Position numbers and translations under genes: made by a program. Below the pieces are notes generated by a model. The model saw only the letters and a program-made list of their open reading frames with translations, was not told where the DNA came from and searched no databases. This document shows, one piece after another, positions 52,214 to 62,532 of a stretch of DNA of 64,000 nt (positions are counted from its first letter, which is position 1; every line of letters begins with the position of its first letter). Origin of the DNA: Oscarella lobularis (Eukaryota > Porifera > Homoscleromorpha > Homosclerophorida > Oscarellidae); the NCBI RefSeq assembly GCF_947507565.1, contig NC_089180.1:2294001-2358000 (forward strand), in the 5' to 3' direction.

Positions 52214-54010
52214 TTATTGTCTTTTGCTTCCTCCATCGTTTGGAATACTTCTTAAATTTATCAACTTGGTGTTCCTCCATCGTTTGGAATACTTCTTAAA
52301 TTTATCAACTTGGTGTTCAGGCTTTCTTTTGCGCTGGATAGCCATGTTGGTCACAGGAAAGCTACCAGTCTCTGGTCCCTCTTCAACAGCAGCTTCTTGA
52401 AGACAGCTACTGGCCCGACGTAGCAATGCAACGGCTTTGACAGTCATTTGGCGGCACGCTATCGTTTGAAGCCAAGGCAACAATTGAAGTGCAAAGAGAC
52501 TTTATCTGAAGTACGCTGTTTTCTCTTTCTGCGATAAATTAACGTATCATGTCAGAACTTTATTTATACTCACAATAGAACTTACCACTCTCTACCACGC
52601 CATCACTGCTGCGAGTCTGAGATAAGGCACTGTCGCCGTCGGAGTATATGATGGCTCGAGCAGGCGCTGACCAACCGTCAGACTCGCAGGACTCACGTGC
52701 GGCACACCCGCTCATCATGCTGATTTTATGTATGTGTTTGCATACATTACCTGATTGATAGTCAAAGCAGGTGCAGGTGTAGGTATGCCGACAAATTCTT
52801 TCACATCCGCCGTTGTTGCACAACACTGGACACCCTTGGGCACGGCAAGGATAATTTCTTTTCACGGTGTACTGTTCACGAGGATTTTTGCTGGACTTCA
52901 CGCTCCAACAGCCATCATTGATGATCTTAAATTAAATAATGTCAAGCACGACTATTAGCGTGCTACTGCCGCGCTGCCGGCCGCCACTATCCGATCATCC
53001 GAAATATTTTCTCCCTTTTTGTGCCTTTCTCTGTCTTTTCTTCTTCTATGTCCGAAATACTTTTTCTTCATCGTATCCATGCATTCGTCCCTTTCGATTT
53101 CCAGCAAAATGTTTAGAAGCCCATCTATTCGCTTATTCATCCTTCCATTCATATACACAACTTTAAGTTTGCTATGAAAGCTGTGAAACAAGAAGGTGTT
53201 TATTATTGTCTTGCATCTAAAAACGAACACACCTTTCCAGTATCATGTTGGTATCAACTCCACCGTGGTCAAATCTTCTGTACGCCATGGCCCATGTTTC
53301 TATAAAAGAAAAACGCGAATGGATTTTAGAACATCTGGTAGGTGAAACCTGGTCGATTTGCATAATAGTCCTCGAAGTATTTCACAAACCCTGCATAGTC
53401 TGACCTCCATTTGTTAATGAATCCGTTTCCTGGGTGTCCTTGACTCTTCTTTTATCGCCTCTCGTCATTTTTCTGTTCCTCTTCCACCACTCGTTTCCTC
53501 TCATTGTCTGATGGTACTCTCTTTCCTAAATATCAGTGTAATTTAGTTGATAAATACATTCTGTGTCACCCCATCTATTGACTGGCAAATTTTAAACAAA
53601 AGCTTTTCGATGTCCAAATCCAACACGCAATTAGGCCTGCAAAAAGCTATAGTTCCGTGATTATAAATCAAAGCTGCCAGTTTTGCGGCAACGCTGCGAG
53701 GAAATTTTTCTCTAAATTTCTTCTTTATATCAAATGTCCACAAGACACTGTGGAAGGATTCATTCTATAGAAGAAAATAAGAAACAGCGGTTTTTGAATG
53801 GTATTTTACCGCATTTTGTAGTTTTTCTTCTTTACAACTCTGTAGTAGATCTCTGTCGAAAAGCTGATCAAAGATGTCTTTCAAAGCGTGAAGAAAGACG
53901 TGTGGGAGTTTGGCGCTCGCATCCGGATTGTATTTTGCGACGTAGCCAAGCTCGTCGGCATTGGTTCTGTCTGCTTGCCACTTACTGAAGACTATGAGAG
54001 GCACATTCAA
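52214..54010 (-). pseudogene. MULE-like transposase with SWIM zinc finger, decayed, spliced
   Basis: Pieces on the minus strand in order: 54,010-53,765 and 53,743-53,543 (LPHVFLHALKDIF; WTFDIKKKFREKFP), 53,345-53,285 (WAMAYRRFDHGGVDTNM), 53,230-52,955 after an intron (VVYMNGRMNKRIDGLLNILL; RRRKDRERHKKGE), 52,901-52,575 with a SWIM finger (RICRHTYTCTC then SGNVCKHIH: C-x-C ... C-x-H), and 52,510-52,214. Introns show GT-AG borders, for example donor GTAAGTTC at about 52,583 and acceptor TACTTCAG near 52,505. The 'Y.NR+.N+RID.L+..LL' wording and a terminal SWIM finger are features of MULE-like transposases. Catalytic DDE residues are not clearly preserved. Frames change several times, so it is inactive. 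Confidence 0.6.
52228..52318. repeat. 44-bp tandem duplication
   Basis: TTCCTCCATCGTTTGGAATA and the following bases through TTGGTG occur twice in direct succession (52,228-52,271 and 52,272-52,315) without differences. It lies in the last exon of the MULE-like gene and looks recent. Confidence 0.9.
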
Positions 54011-55075
54011 ATTTCATCACTTCGTACTTTCTTTTCAGTGATAGGTACACCCTGTCTGGTGCACCCTGTCTGGTACATCATGTCTTTGCTTTTTGCGTTG
54101 ATAAAGCCATCGCAACCTGGGCCACGATCACGCCACGTGCAGGATAGTGAAAACTTTTTAACGGCAATGGAGAATAAGATATAAAATGTCGTAAAACTTT
54201 TTAATCGAAGAACGAAAGAAGATAGGCAATTCAAAAATTAACCGCTCATTTAGCGAAAGTTTAATCACTTCACGGTGGAACTGGGCAACCCATATTAGGA
54301 TCGGTTTTGCGCCCTTCAGTACAGCAGCCGCCACGACGACAGCAGCCGTTGGTTCCACTACTTCGTTTAGGGAAAATACCCGACATCAATACAGCTCTAA
54401 AAACTAAAGATGAACTGAAGCAAATAGTGAAGGAAGCCGTTGAGAAATCAGAGTCAAAGAAAGCGCTGGAAATCGAAGAGGAGTCAAATAAAATCATGTG
54501 AGCAGGGGGTGAAATTTTCAGAGCACTAACTGAAGAATGATAAGCTGTCAAAGGTTTGTTTCATTTTACCTGTTTGTTTTGTTAGTAAATTTCTGCGTGG
54601 TTTAGAGCTTGCTCTTTGTTTGGTTAACAAGTTTTTTGGTGTAATGGGAATATTGAAGAGTTTGTCAAAGAAATTGGGAAATCTTAATTGTAAACGTCGT
54701 CATAATGCTGCCTGGTGTCGTGAAAAATGTTATGAGAGACACAACAAAAATGAAATAAAAAGAATAGATTTGTCATTTGCAAAATCTGACGCTAATTTGC
54801 ATCGCTCTCATTGATGTAAGGAAGGGTAAAGATATACCGTCGAGACGCCAAGAATATCATTGCAGACAATTCATTGTGGGAAAGACTGACAGCGAGAGTG
54901 AAGACAGCGATGTGGAAGACGGTGAGGGCGAAAATGCAACGGAAGACAGCGATGACGAGACCGAAGACGAGTTAGACGAACAGGATAAGGAACTGAAAAA
55001 GAGGGATCACGTTACGGAGCTTGACGTCACTTAATTGCATAATAGAATTAGCAACACTCCCCACTTCTCCTTTGA
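54011..55075 (+). other. Degenerate coding-like region, acidic tail
   Basis: A coiled-coil-like frame at 54,307-54,501 (TKDELKQIVKEAVEKSESKK) is followed by basic text at 54,620-54,810 and a strongly acidic part at 54,810-55,033 (SESEDSDVEDGEGENATEDS). These may be exons of one gene that is now broken by, or ends at, the transposon at 55,078. No known domain. Confidence 0.3.
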
Positions 55076-55168
55076 TACCGTCGATTTCAAGAAGGTTGTC
55101 CCTCACGGCCGACGTTGTGAACCCGGAACAGGCGGTGCTGCGCATACGCACGGCTCCTCTTTCAAAAT

Positions 55169-56146
55169 ATGCCGAAAGCTTACTCGCCCGATTTACGATG
55201 GAGAGCCGTTTGGTTGGTTCTTCTTCAAAACAAGAGCATTTCTGAAGTTTCTCGCCTTCTCTACATATCGAAAAAGTCCGTCAGAAGGTATTTACTATTA
55301 TTTCAGCGAACGACCGACGTCAGAGCTTTGATGCAACGGCACGGTCCACGACGGATTCTCCGAAACTTCGACGAATTTATGGTTGTGCAACTCGCTTTGC
55401 GTAAACCAAGCGTTTATGTGAGAGAACTGGCAGAGGAGCTTCAAAGGCAAAGTGGACGAGAGGTATCTCAAGCAACCGTTTGGAGGACATTGAGAAGGTT
55501 TGGGTTCAGCCACAAAAAGCTGAATAGAATTGCTTCCCAGAGGGACGAAGAACGCAGAGACGTCTTTCGGTTGGAGACCATTGAGGCAGGTATTTATACC
55601 CCAGATATGTTCGTTTTCCTTGACGAAGCTTGCTTCGATTTACGAAACTGTCAAAGACGGTATGGGTATTCACTGCAAGGCACGCCTGCATCTGAGGTAA
55701 CTGCTCTCCGTCGTGAACGCAGGATCAGCGCAATTGCTGCCATGTCAATTAATGGAGTGTTAGATGTCAATCTTTGCACTCACGGCGTCGATGGAGAAAC
55801 TTTTTTGATGTTTTTGCGAAAAACTTTGCTGCCTCACCTTATGCCGTTTAATGGAATTAATTCTCACAGTATTGTTGTCATGGACAATGCTTCTATACAT
55901 CATATTCCTGAAGTATCTGAACTTCTTCGTTGTGTAGGCGTCCTTCTCAAGTTTCTTCCGGCATATAGTCCAGATATGAACCCGATCGAAGAGGTTTTTT
56001 CTAAAGTCAAGTATTACGTGCGACAACACGACAGTTGTATTGGAAACGAAGCCTCCCTTCGAGAACAGATATTAAATGGATTCATACACGTTAGTTCTGA
56101 AGATTGCACTCAGTATGTAGCTCATAGTGGATATATGTCTTTATAA
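55169..56146 (+). CDS. Tc1/IS630-like DD34E transposase, intact
   Basis: The 325-residue frame is uninterrupted. Residues 1-50 form a helix-turn-helix (KSISEVSRLLYISKKSVRRY), and a second helical part at 80-115 includes SQATVWRTLRRFGFSHKKL; together they should bind the terminal repeats. The catalytic core follows: D152 in MFVFLDEACFD, D239 in SIVVMDNASIHH and E274 in PAYSPDMNPIEEVFSKVK. Exactly 34 residues lie between D239 and E274, the DD34E spacing of Tc1 and many IS630 enzymes. The length is normal for the family. The enzyme cuts and pastes DNA at TA in the nucleus. The ATG is the first in frame after the terminal repeat, and no intron is needed. All catalytic residues are kept, so it could be active. 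Confidence 0.93.
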   Translation: MPKAYSPDLRWRAVWLVLLQNKSISEVSRLLYISKKSVRRYLLLFQRTTDVRALMQRHGPRRILRNFDEFMVVQLALRKPSVYVRELAEELQRQSGREVSQATVWRTLRRFGFSHKKLNRIASQRDEERRDVFRLETIEAGIYTPDMFVFLDEACFDLRNCQRRYGYSLQGTPASEVTALRRERRISAIAAMSINGVLDVNLCTHGVDGETFLMFLRKTLLPHLMPFNGINSHSIVVMDNASIHHIPEVSELLRCVGVLLKFLPAYSPDMNPIEEVFSKVKYYVRQHDSCIGNEASLREQILNGFIHVSSEDCTQYVAHSGYMSL

Positions 56147-56275
56147 GTCGTTAAACTGTATGCTTACTGTAATCCTGTAACGTAACACAACTCAACCAAA
56201 CTGTAAAAATAAGTCGTTAAACTGTATGCTTACTGTAATCCTGTGACGTAACACAACTCAACCAAACTGTGAAAC
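56145..56275 (+). repeat. 66-bp tandem duplication between the two genes
   Basis: AAGTCGTTAAACTGTATGCT and the following bases occur at 56,145-56,210 and 56,211-56,275 with only a few differences. The first copy overlaps the transposase stop. It holds the 3' ends of both convergent genes. Confidence 0.85.
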
Positions 56276-56283
56276 GCCTGTTT

Positions 56284-57319
56284 TCAAATACTCTTTAGTT
56301 CATCCATAACAATACTTTTCTGCTCCACGTACTCTTTCTCTTCAATAGCACCGACATCGAGAAGTTGGTGAAGCTCTCTTAGCTGGGTTATGTACTTGCT
56401 GCGAATATCAGCTTTACGCGTAGGTGTGATGCTCTTTCGATCGCCACCGGTTGACGATTTGGGGCTTTCCATTAATGGAACAGAGCGACCCGAGACAGCC
56501 GTGGCGATTGCAGTGCCTAATTCCGTGACTGCACTGGCGAGAGTCAGTCGTTTAGGATTCTGCTGCATGCCTCCAAATGCTGGAACATTTGGGGGATAAT
56601 CCAGAGACTTGTGGCTGTCAACATCAATCATCTCAGCCCACAAACGATATTGAAGGTTGCTAAATTTGTCTTTGTGAAGATCCTGCAGCTGCTTTATAGT
56701 GCACTCGATTCGATCTACTTTCACTTTATCAGATTGAGTGCGAGCCTTTTTTTCGTTTGGGAGCACTCTTTTCTCTGTCAGACTCACTGTCTGAATCGCC
56801 ATGCTTTTGCTCAGTGAGCGCTAACCAGAAAGTAATGTCTCCTTTGCGCTTTAGCCACGTCATGACTTCTTTGACGTCTTCTTCGCCACGTACCCAAACT
56901 TTCGAGCCACTTTTAATATACCCTAAGTTCGATACGCAATTATCTCCTATTTCAGAAAGAAACTCGTATCGGAAAATGTCCTTGAGGTCTTCACGACATG
57001 CGACAGAGCAAGGATCGAATTTGCGCATCGAGAACGTTCTCGCTTGACGCTTTCCTGGGCCAAGTATCCTCACTTTCACGTCAAACCGACGATTTGCCAC
57101 CGGTTGCTGTTCAAAAGAACTTGAGTGAGAAGCAGCAGGTGTGAGAAACGTGCCGACTGGCTGGGTTACGCGCGCGACGTTGTCGTTGGCCGCCGCAGAG
57201 ATGATGCCCACGCCTTGTTTAGCGGAAGAAAGAGTTGCTGAAGTAGTGTGAAGAACGGCCGGAGCCGCGCTTTGCTGAGGAAGGAGAACGAATCTGAAGT
57301 TCTGCTGCTGATGAGACAT
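56284..57319 (-). CDS. Transposon accessory protein with beta-grasp-like middle and SHOCT-like C-terminus
   Basis: From ATG at 57,319 (MSHQQQNFRFVLLPQQS) the frame runs to about 56,745, where a run of seven A carries a one-base shift; the other frame then continues to TAG at 56,284. About 345 residues result. Residues 80-175 (RFDVKVRILGPG; IFRYEFLSEIGDNCVSNLGY; KVWVRGEEDVKEVMTWL) look like a PB1/ubiquitin-like beta-grasp domain. An acidic-basic linker (SDSESDREKSAPKRKK) follows, then a helical part (KDKFSNLQYRLWAEMID) and at the end YITQLRELHQLLDVGAIEEK plus EYVEQKSIVM, which resembles a SHOCT helical hairpin. SHOCT is an oligomerisation module. Its place inside a complete transposon suggests a role in transposition, such as assembly or control. 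The shift in a homopolymer may be sequencing error. Confidence 0.7.
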
Positions 57320-57399
57320 TGTGAAATAGCGTACGCCTCTTACTTCCGGGTTCACAACATCTACGAATAGGTGAGACAACCTTCTTGAAATCAACGGTA

Positions 57400-57985
57400 T
57401 GCGTAACCAGTGCTGCACACTAGGACTTGTAGATATCAACGCGAAAGCAGTCCACAAAAATTCCCGTCGTTCTGCGTCATCGAACAAGGTAAGAGCGGCG
57501 CGTCTACGAGATTTTATTGGCACTTTGTGATCGGCCAACTCAGGCTGGACAGAGAGTACTTCTCGCACTTCTCTCTACCTTATATAACCTCCACGCTATT
57601 CTCTCGTGGATTTGAAGGAGGCTTCCCTGCCAACTCTCTACAGTTTGCCTACCCAACAAACGAATAAAAAAGGCGCTAGCGCGCTCTTTGTCACAATTAC
57701 GTCATCAAGTAAGGTTTTGCTTTAAAAACCGAAGACCCGAACGAATAAAAAAGAACAGACGCTTCACAAAGACGGAAACAGATTAGTTGCAAATAGCGTT
57801 TTTTACGAAGGGTTCTACATCCGGGATAATTTAAGAAACACAACGGTGACGCCAGAGATAAAATAGGAGAGGGATTGGTAACTAGCCGATGTCACGTTAT
57901 TTTTTGTATGATATGCGATGGTTCCAGCTGTGTCTCGCTCCTTTACCTCCTGTCCCGTATACTTCGACTGAATTCGTCTTTTTTC
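57400..57985. other. No recognisable gene
   Basis: Right flank of the transposon. No domain. The frame that runs from 57,568 into the transposon is not extended by any family resemblance. Confidence 0.4.
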
Positions 57986-57989
57986 ATTC

Positions 57990-58490
57990 CCTTCCGAGAC
58001 ATCGTTTTGCCCAACGTTCTTGCTCACTATTCGCCTCAACGGGCAACGACAGTCTCCGCCGATGCCTCGTCCTTCGGTCTCGGCGCAATTCTCATGCAGA
58101 AACAAGACGACGGCGCGTATCGTTGGCGTCCCGTTGCTTTCGCATCAAAGTCGCTCATTCTGCTCAACAACGCTACGCGCAAATCGAAAAAGAAGCTTAC
58201 GCACTCAGCTGGGCTTGTGATCGCTTCAGTGATTATCTGCTTGGCATGGATTTCCACATCGTTACGGATCACAAACCTCTCGTCCCTTTGCTGAGCCCTC
58301 TCAAATGTCTAGAGTATCTTAGCAACGTATTCAACGTTTCCAGCTTTGCCTCCGTCGTTTCAATTTCACGATTTCTCATTGCCCCGAAAGGAAATGTACA
58401 CTCCGGATACACTTTCGCACGCTCCCTTACAGGACACGTCGGAAGAACAAGACGAGCTTATCGTCGACGCCCGACGCGTACCTCGACGCA
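57990..58490 (+). pseudogene. Ty3/gypsy RNase H fragment
   Basis: Across shifting plus frames: TVSADASSFGLGAILMQKQD (RNase H strand with first catalytic Asp), WRPVAFASKSL, then in another frame RYAQIEKEAYALSWACDRFS with DYLLGMDFHIVTDHKPLVPL (catalytic Glu and Asp), and finally, after a third shift, PPSFQFHDFSLPRKEMYTPD and LSHAPL (the 'F...+.pGk.n..aDaLSR' connection). The order and wording are those of gypsy RNase H. At least two frameshifts occur and neither RT nor integrase flanks it, so it is an isolated relic. Confidence 0.85.
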
Positions 58491-58670
58491 GTCATCGACG
58501 CGCTGCCAAAAAAGCCATGGCCAAAGATGGCATGCATTCAACTCTGCCGTGCCGTCTCCCGCCGTTTTGAAACGTGAATGGTCGGAAGACATGTACGTAC
58601 CGCATTCGGGAGTTGAATTTTAACCCAGTTCTTTGCGAAAAAAATTTGCGGCACTTTGTTTTCCGTCGCT

Positions 58671-59280
58671 TCAAAATATGCGCATTGACGGCAGCCGATT
58701 CGAGAAGATATCAGAATATGCGCATGTACTATCGCAAGAAAACGAATATGTGCGGCGAAGGTTGTCTGCCAGGGCGACGCCGCCCATATACTTGTTGTAG
58801 TAGCGAACGGCAGCGGGACAAGGGACTGGTGTCACTGAGCCGTCTTTGCCTTTTCTCTTTACAGTAGTAAAAAGATTTTCTGGGCAGAGATTATTGATGA
58901 GGGTGACCTGCTTCTTGTCAACCCATGACAGGCAATGAATTCTGCAGCTGTCATCAAACTCAGCGTCGCTAGCAAAATAAGCCCAAGCGCCAGACGAAGA
59001 GCCCCTTGCCGCAGATTTAGCGTCGACTTCGAGTACTTTTTTATGAAAACAGGAACGATTTTGACGAACAGTTCCAATGCGAAAAGTGTTGCGTTGAAGT
59101 AATTTTGCTGCAAGACGTGGGCTGGAGAAAACGTTGTCGAAGTAGAGGTCCCCTGGTCCAGCAAAGGTGAAACTCTCTGCTTCGTCGAAGATCTCGGCCG
59201 AAATGGCGCACTTGTGTGCGTTTTTTGGCTGGTGCAATCGGTCCAGCTCACACAAGAATTTGCCATTTCCTTATGAAAAT
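58671..59280 (-). pseudogene. piggyBac transposase, C-terminal part
   Basis: The minus frame reads GKFLCELDRLHQPKNAHKCA, then GPGDLYFDNVFSSPRLAAKL (the 'vyfDNffts' block with a catalytic Asp), IGTVRQNRS, SWVDKKQVTLINNLCPENLF, CPAAVRYYNKYMGGVALADN and LRRTYS. YNK.MGGVD.AD.LR is the hallmark of DDE_Tnp_1_7 (piggyBac), where the last Asp is part of the catalytic set; here the residue after GGV is Ala instead of Asp, although the later AD is kept. An acceptor (CATAAG) near 59,270 suggests an upstream exon. The N-terminal part is absent, as is the terminal zinc finger. Not functional. Confidence 0.8.
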
Positions 59281-59720
59281 AAATTAGGAAAGTTTGTGAC
59301 AAAAAAATTCAATTTTGAAGCTTACGTCATGCAACGACTTAAAGACGTTTTTCTTTAAAAAATTGAATGACGAACTAGCTGAAAAGACGTCATTGTTCCA
59401 TCGACTTCTCGTTGCGGATGGAGGCGATGACGACGTGGCCTACTCCAGAGAGCCTCTCTGCATGGCTGCTGCTATTTTGTTCCACCATCGAAACAATCGA
59501 ATGTCTGCCGTCCAATAAATAATCGGTATCTTGCTGTAGAAATCTGAAATAAAAAATGTACGACATTTCGCCTAAACCGACTGGGAGTGTCAATGTCGCC
59601 AAATAGTGTACAGCGAAAGCACCTACAGATGACAGCGGACTTGGACCGGCCTCTCCGGCTATCAAAAGCATATAATGCGAAGAGCCGGTTTTCGGATTGT
59701 CTTCAAGCCAACGATTTATT
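59281..59720. other. No recognisable gene
   Basis: A 93-codon minus frame (59,390-59,671) includes FLQQDTDYLLDGRHSIVSMV but no assignable domain. It may be an upstream part of the piggyBac gene. Confidence 0.35.
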
Positions 59721-59885
59721 TGCTGACGACGACGATGACGGCGACGACAACGACGACGACGATGACGGCGACGATGACGGCGACGACGACGGCGACAACG
59801 AGGGCGACGACGACGACGACGAAGATGATGGCGACGACGACGACGGCGACGACGACGGCGACGAAGATGACAGCGGCGTTGGCGG
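59721..59885 (+). repeat. GAC/GGC trinucleotide array
   Basis: About 165 bp of GACGACGGCGACGAC-type triplets encode a poly-Asp/Gly frame on the plus strand and poly-Val/Ala or poly-Ser/Pro frames on the other. It directly interrupts the third exon of the integrase-core gene that reads in from 59,926. Confidence 0.95.
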
Positions 59886-59899
59886 AAACGACAATGGTA

Positions 59900-60740
59900 A
59901 TTAACTTATGGTTTCCGTCGAAGTGCCTACAAACTTGTGTAATTTACAGCTGTCAAAACAACCATCAGCAATCGCGCAACTAACCAGAGATCGTTTGGTG
60001 CTCTAACGCTGTACGTTCTGCGAATAATAGCAACTCGTCTCCGAATAGAACGATTTACGGGATCAACCCTAGAAAGAGACAGTCGGACGCGCCATCTCTG
60101 CACGTAGACGCCTTTTGCATTTAGAGCTCCCATGACCAGAACCTCGCCGGAATCGGGATAATGTTGGAGAATCGATGCAATCTCAGCGTCTAGTTCGTTG
60201 TCGTCTACGTCGGAGTAGATTTGGGATCCAATTGGCAAACCAATTTCTTGACGTCGTCGTCGTAGAGTACGCTCCGAAATTCCAAGTGCAGTACTAACTC
60301 GTCTCCAGGATCCCATACTTCGAAATAGCTCTTCGATTGCTTCTTGAGAAACGACCAGTCTTGGTCGTCCTCCAGTGCTTTCAGCTTCAGGAACGGTACC
60401 GAGCAATCCTATTGGATGACCCGATTGTTCGTCTAGTTCGTCAATGGAGCGGAGTTCCTCTTCGCATTTATTTTTCTGTTCCTCCACTGCACGCCGTAAT
60501 GTCAACAGGGCTTCCAAGAGGTCTTGAGCTGTCGCTCGACTTTGGAGTACACCTGCTTTGCGAGTAACTTCAACGACGATGAGCAATCGACGTGTGAATA
60601 GACTTACCAAGTACATCCGCAGCATGCTGAAGCCGAGCGGCAACAGTCGCTAAAGCTGAAGGACGATATGAATGCTGTAGTCGCTGAGATTCGTCCAAGA
60701 GAGATGGGACAGATGTAACGAAGTCACGCACATCGGCCAT
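59900..60740 (-). pseudogene. Integrase-core ('DGNHKL') gene, 5' half, three exons
   Basis: Exon 1, 60,740-60,608, begins MADVRDFVTSVPSLLDES and ends at donor GTAAGT. Exon 2, 60,567-59,985, includes GRPRLVVSQEAIEELFRSMG, WRRVSTALGISERTLRRRRQ (helix-turn-helix) and DPVNRSIRRRVAIIRRTYSV, and ends at NDLW. Exon 3 from 59,926 continues directly with HFDGNHKLIT across a 58-bp GT-AG intron; the D of DGNHKL is the first catalytic residue of an rve-type DDE domain. The joined reading is seamless at both introns. Shortly after this the frame enters the GAC array at 59,885 and is lost, so the other two catalytic residues are missing. Genes of this pattern are scattered in fish, cnidarian and sponge genomes and are regarded as transposon-derived. 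Confidence 0.75.
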
Positions 60741-60937
60741 GATGAGATGAAATAGATAGCGCGCGGTAAAATGCATTACCCACAAATGATCTTTATTAGA
60801 AGTTTCACGCGATCAAACAAATCACTGTCGCTTTTTGAACAAAAAGAAAGCAACAAACCGTTTCATTCGCAATCTCTATCGGGTCTTACTCTTACTTTAG
60901 TGAACGAACGCAACTGGCGTCAAAATGCTGCTTGTAA

Positions 60938-62396
60938 TCAAACGAAGCCGAACCCAGGTGCGTTCAAAATGTGAGACTTTACCTCTTCCCGAAATTTTTC
61001 GTAATCCACGTCGTATCTTTTGGTCAGAGTTAACTCCAGGGTACATGTGGAAGCAGAGAGAAGCCGATCCGAATCCAGATCAAAGCGGATTGACGGCTTT
61101 CCTTCAAATCCCAAAACTGGTACAGTGTCAGAGCCTGTGATAAAGTACATCCTTTATGCACATCAGAAACAAAATCCGTCCAATTTAAATAAATGGCTTC
61201 CTCTTTGGCACGCGCATTAGACATGTCGGGCGAAAATTGAACGAGAAACAGTGAGAGAAATGTGTCAGCCGTTAGCGGTTTCGGTTCACGACCAAATAAA
61301 AGTAGCCTCGCTAATGGTGGATGATTACGCATAAGGGTCATCAAACCGAACGACTGTAGCCCGTCTTGAATCTGGTCCAATGCTGCCTTGCGAACGGTGA
61401 AGACCTGTTATTTAAATTCTTCAATTCTATTGCATCTCTTACGATAATACTTACATGGTTATTGCACGCTGATGTGATGAGTTTAGACGCATCTACGGGT
61501 CCAAAGCTGCGGGCTGGTTTGCCACTTTTACACTGCCTGACGAGTTATCGACATCCCTTTCGCCACAGTCCGAGTCAGACCCGTCTATCTGGAAGCGAAC
61601 GGGAATAATAACGAATGTTGAAGCCCAAAAGTTAAACTTACGTCAAACAAATATTGGCTTGCGACGACATATATATTCTTCTGCGAAAAAATACTTTTGA
61701 GAGTTTTCCCATCAAGCTTCTGCCCCGGACGCAAATTAGGCGCAACTAAATGCTTCCCAAGAGGCATTCGTATTTCTAAGCTAAAATTGTAGAAACAGTT
61801 ACACGTACAAACACAAAGCGCGCCTTGGACTTACTCAACGTTCACATAGTCGTTAAGAACTTCAAATGAGCGCCAAATTTCGCTCAATATGCGGTCTTCA
61901 TCCCAAGACGGCTCGAAATTTAAGCAGCTGATCACGCATCCCTTCTTATGCAGGCTGACTTTTAGTTCCCTTGATGGAACCTTGTCTATCGATGGATTGG
62001 GGATGAGCACAACGTCCTTGTGAAAGCTTGCGCTGCTTCCTCCGCCACCCGAACGCGTCACGGCCTTTCCCTTGCCTCGGCTCCTGCTTCCTGACCCGCT
62101 GACTTTTCCGCGCCAAACAGAAGCTAGTTCAGCCTCCGAACTTGAGTAACGCGTAGAGCGAGCAGGAGATGGGCGATGACTCTGTAGAAAAGAAGATCGA
62201 TGAGCATAGTAGTAATAGCTAGTAGTAAACGTATTGTAAAGGCGTTCACAGTTGAATCGCTTTCTTCCTGCTTTCGTTCGTCGCCAGGAGGTCTTGAAAC
62301 AATTTCGTGCAACTGCAGGTAGTGAACTATTTCGTTGGCAATGAGGAGGGAATCGAGTTCACGACTGCCTCTTGATTCGCGGCCGCCTCTTGACAT
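60938..62396 (-). pseudogene. HECT-like E3 ligase gene, five exons, N-lobe lost
   Basis: Clean GT-AG introns of 50-70 bp give exons at 62,396-62,250, 62,181-61,835, 61,780-61,642, 61,588-61,455 and 61,404-60,938. Exons 1-3 join in frame: a Gly/Ser/Arg-rich lead, then FHKDVVLIPNPSIDKVPSRE and MPLGKHLVAPNLRPGQKLDG, an N-terminal part seen in G2E3-like repeated genes. Exon 5 has LDQIQDGLQSFGLMTLM and TADTFLSLFLVQFSPD and, after a one-base shift near 61,150, ITGSDTVPVLGF, LLSASTCTLELTLTKRYDV and ILNAPGFGFV. This is the HECT C-lobe; the Cys in STCTL matches the catalytic thioester Cys. Most of the N-lobe is missing, and exon 4 carries an in-frame stop. It therefore looks like an internally deleted member of a repetitive family. 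Confidence 0.65.
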
Positions 62397-62532
62397 GACC
62401 TGCGCAGCTCGACGTTTCTAAAAGACGTCACTGCTCCTATTTGAACTCACCGAAGCAAAACGAAGACGATACGAAGCGAAGAATAAACAGGTGTGAGCAC
62501 GCCGAAGGAAAGAATGCGGAAAATTTTCCCGG
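62397..62532. other. Presumed upstream region of the HECT-like gene
   Basis: Short spacer between a minus-strand gene and a plus-strand frame; no TATA element is obvious. Confidence 0.3.

Larger units (their letters stand above)
55078..57397. mobile_element. Complete Tc1/IS630-like transposon carrying two convergent genes
   Basis: Both ends carry CCGTYGATTTCAAGAAGG followed by TTGTC and, about ten bases further in, GTTGTGAACCCGGAA. The left starts at 55,078 and the right (inverted) ends at 57,397. TA flanks each end (55,076-55,077; 57,398-57,399), the target duplication of Tc1/mariner elements. Total length is 2,320 bp. Inside, the transposase (plus) and a second protein (minus) converge, their stops 138 bp apart with a 66-bp tandem duplication between them. 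Because both genes start just inside the matching terminal repeats, both probably have their promoter in or next to them. Intact ends, intact transposase and a single small defect in the second gene point to recent mobility. Confidence 0.9.

Noticed and set aside
56729-57568. Start of the accessory gene at the first open codon, 57,568
   Set aside because: The part upstream of 57,397 lies outside the transposon ends; ATG at 57,319 is the first just inside the terminal repeat.
59703-59894. Poly-Ser/Pro and poly-Asp frames as genes
   Set aside because: They are translations of the GAC/GGC triplet array.
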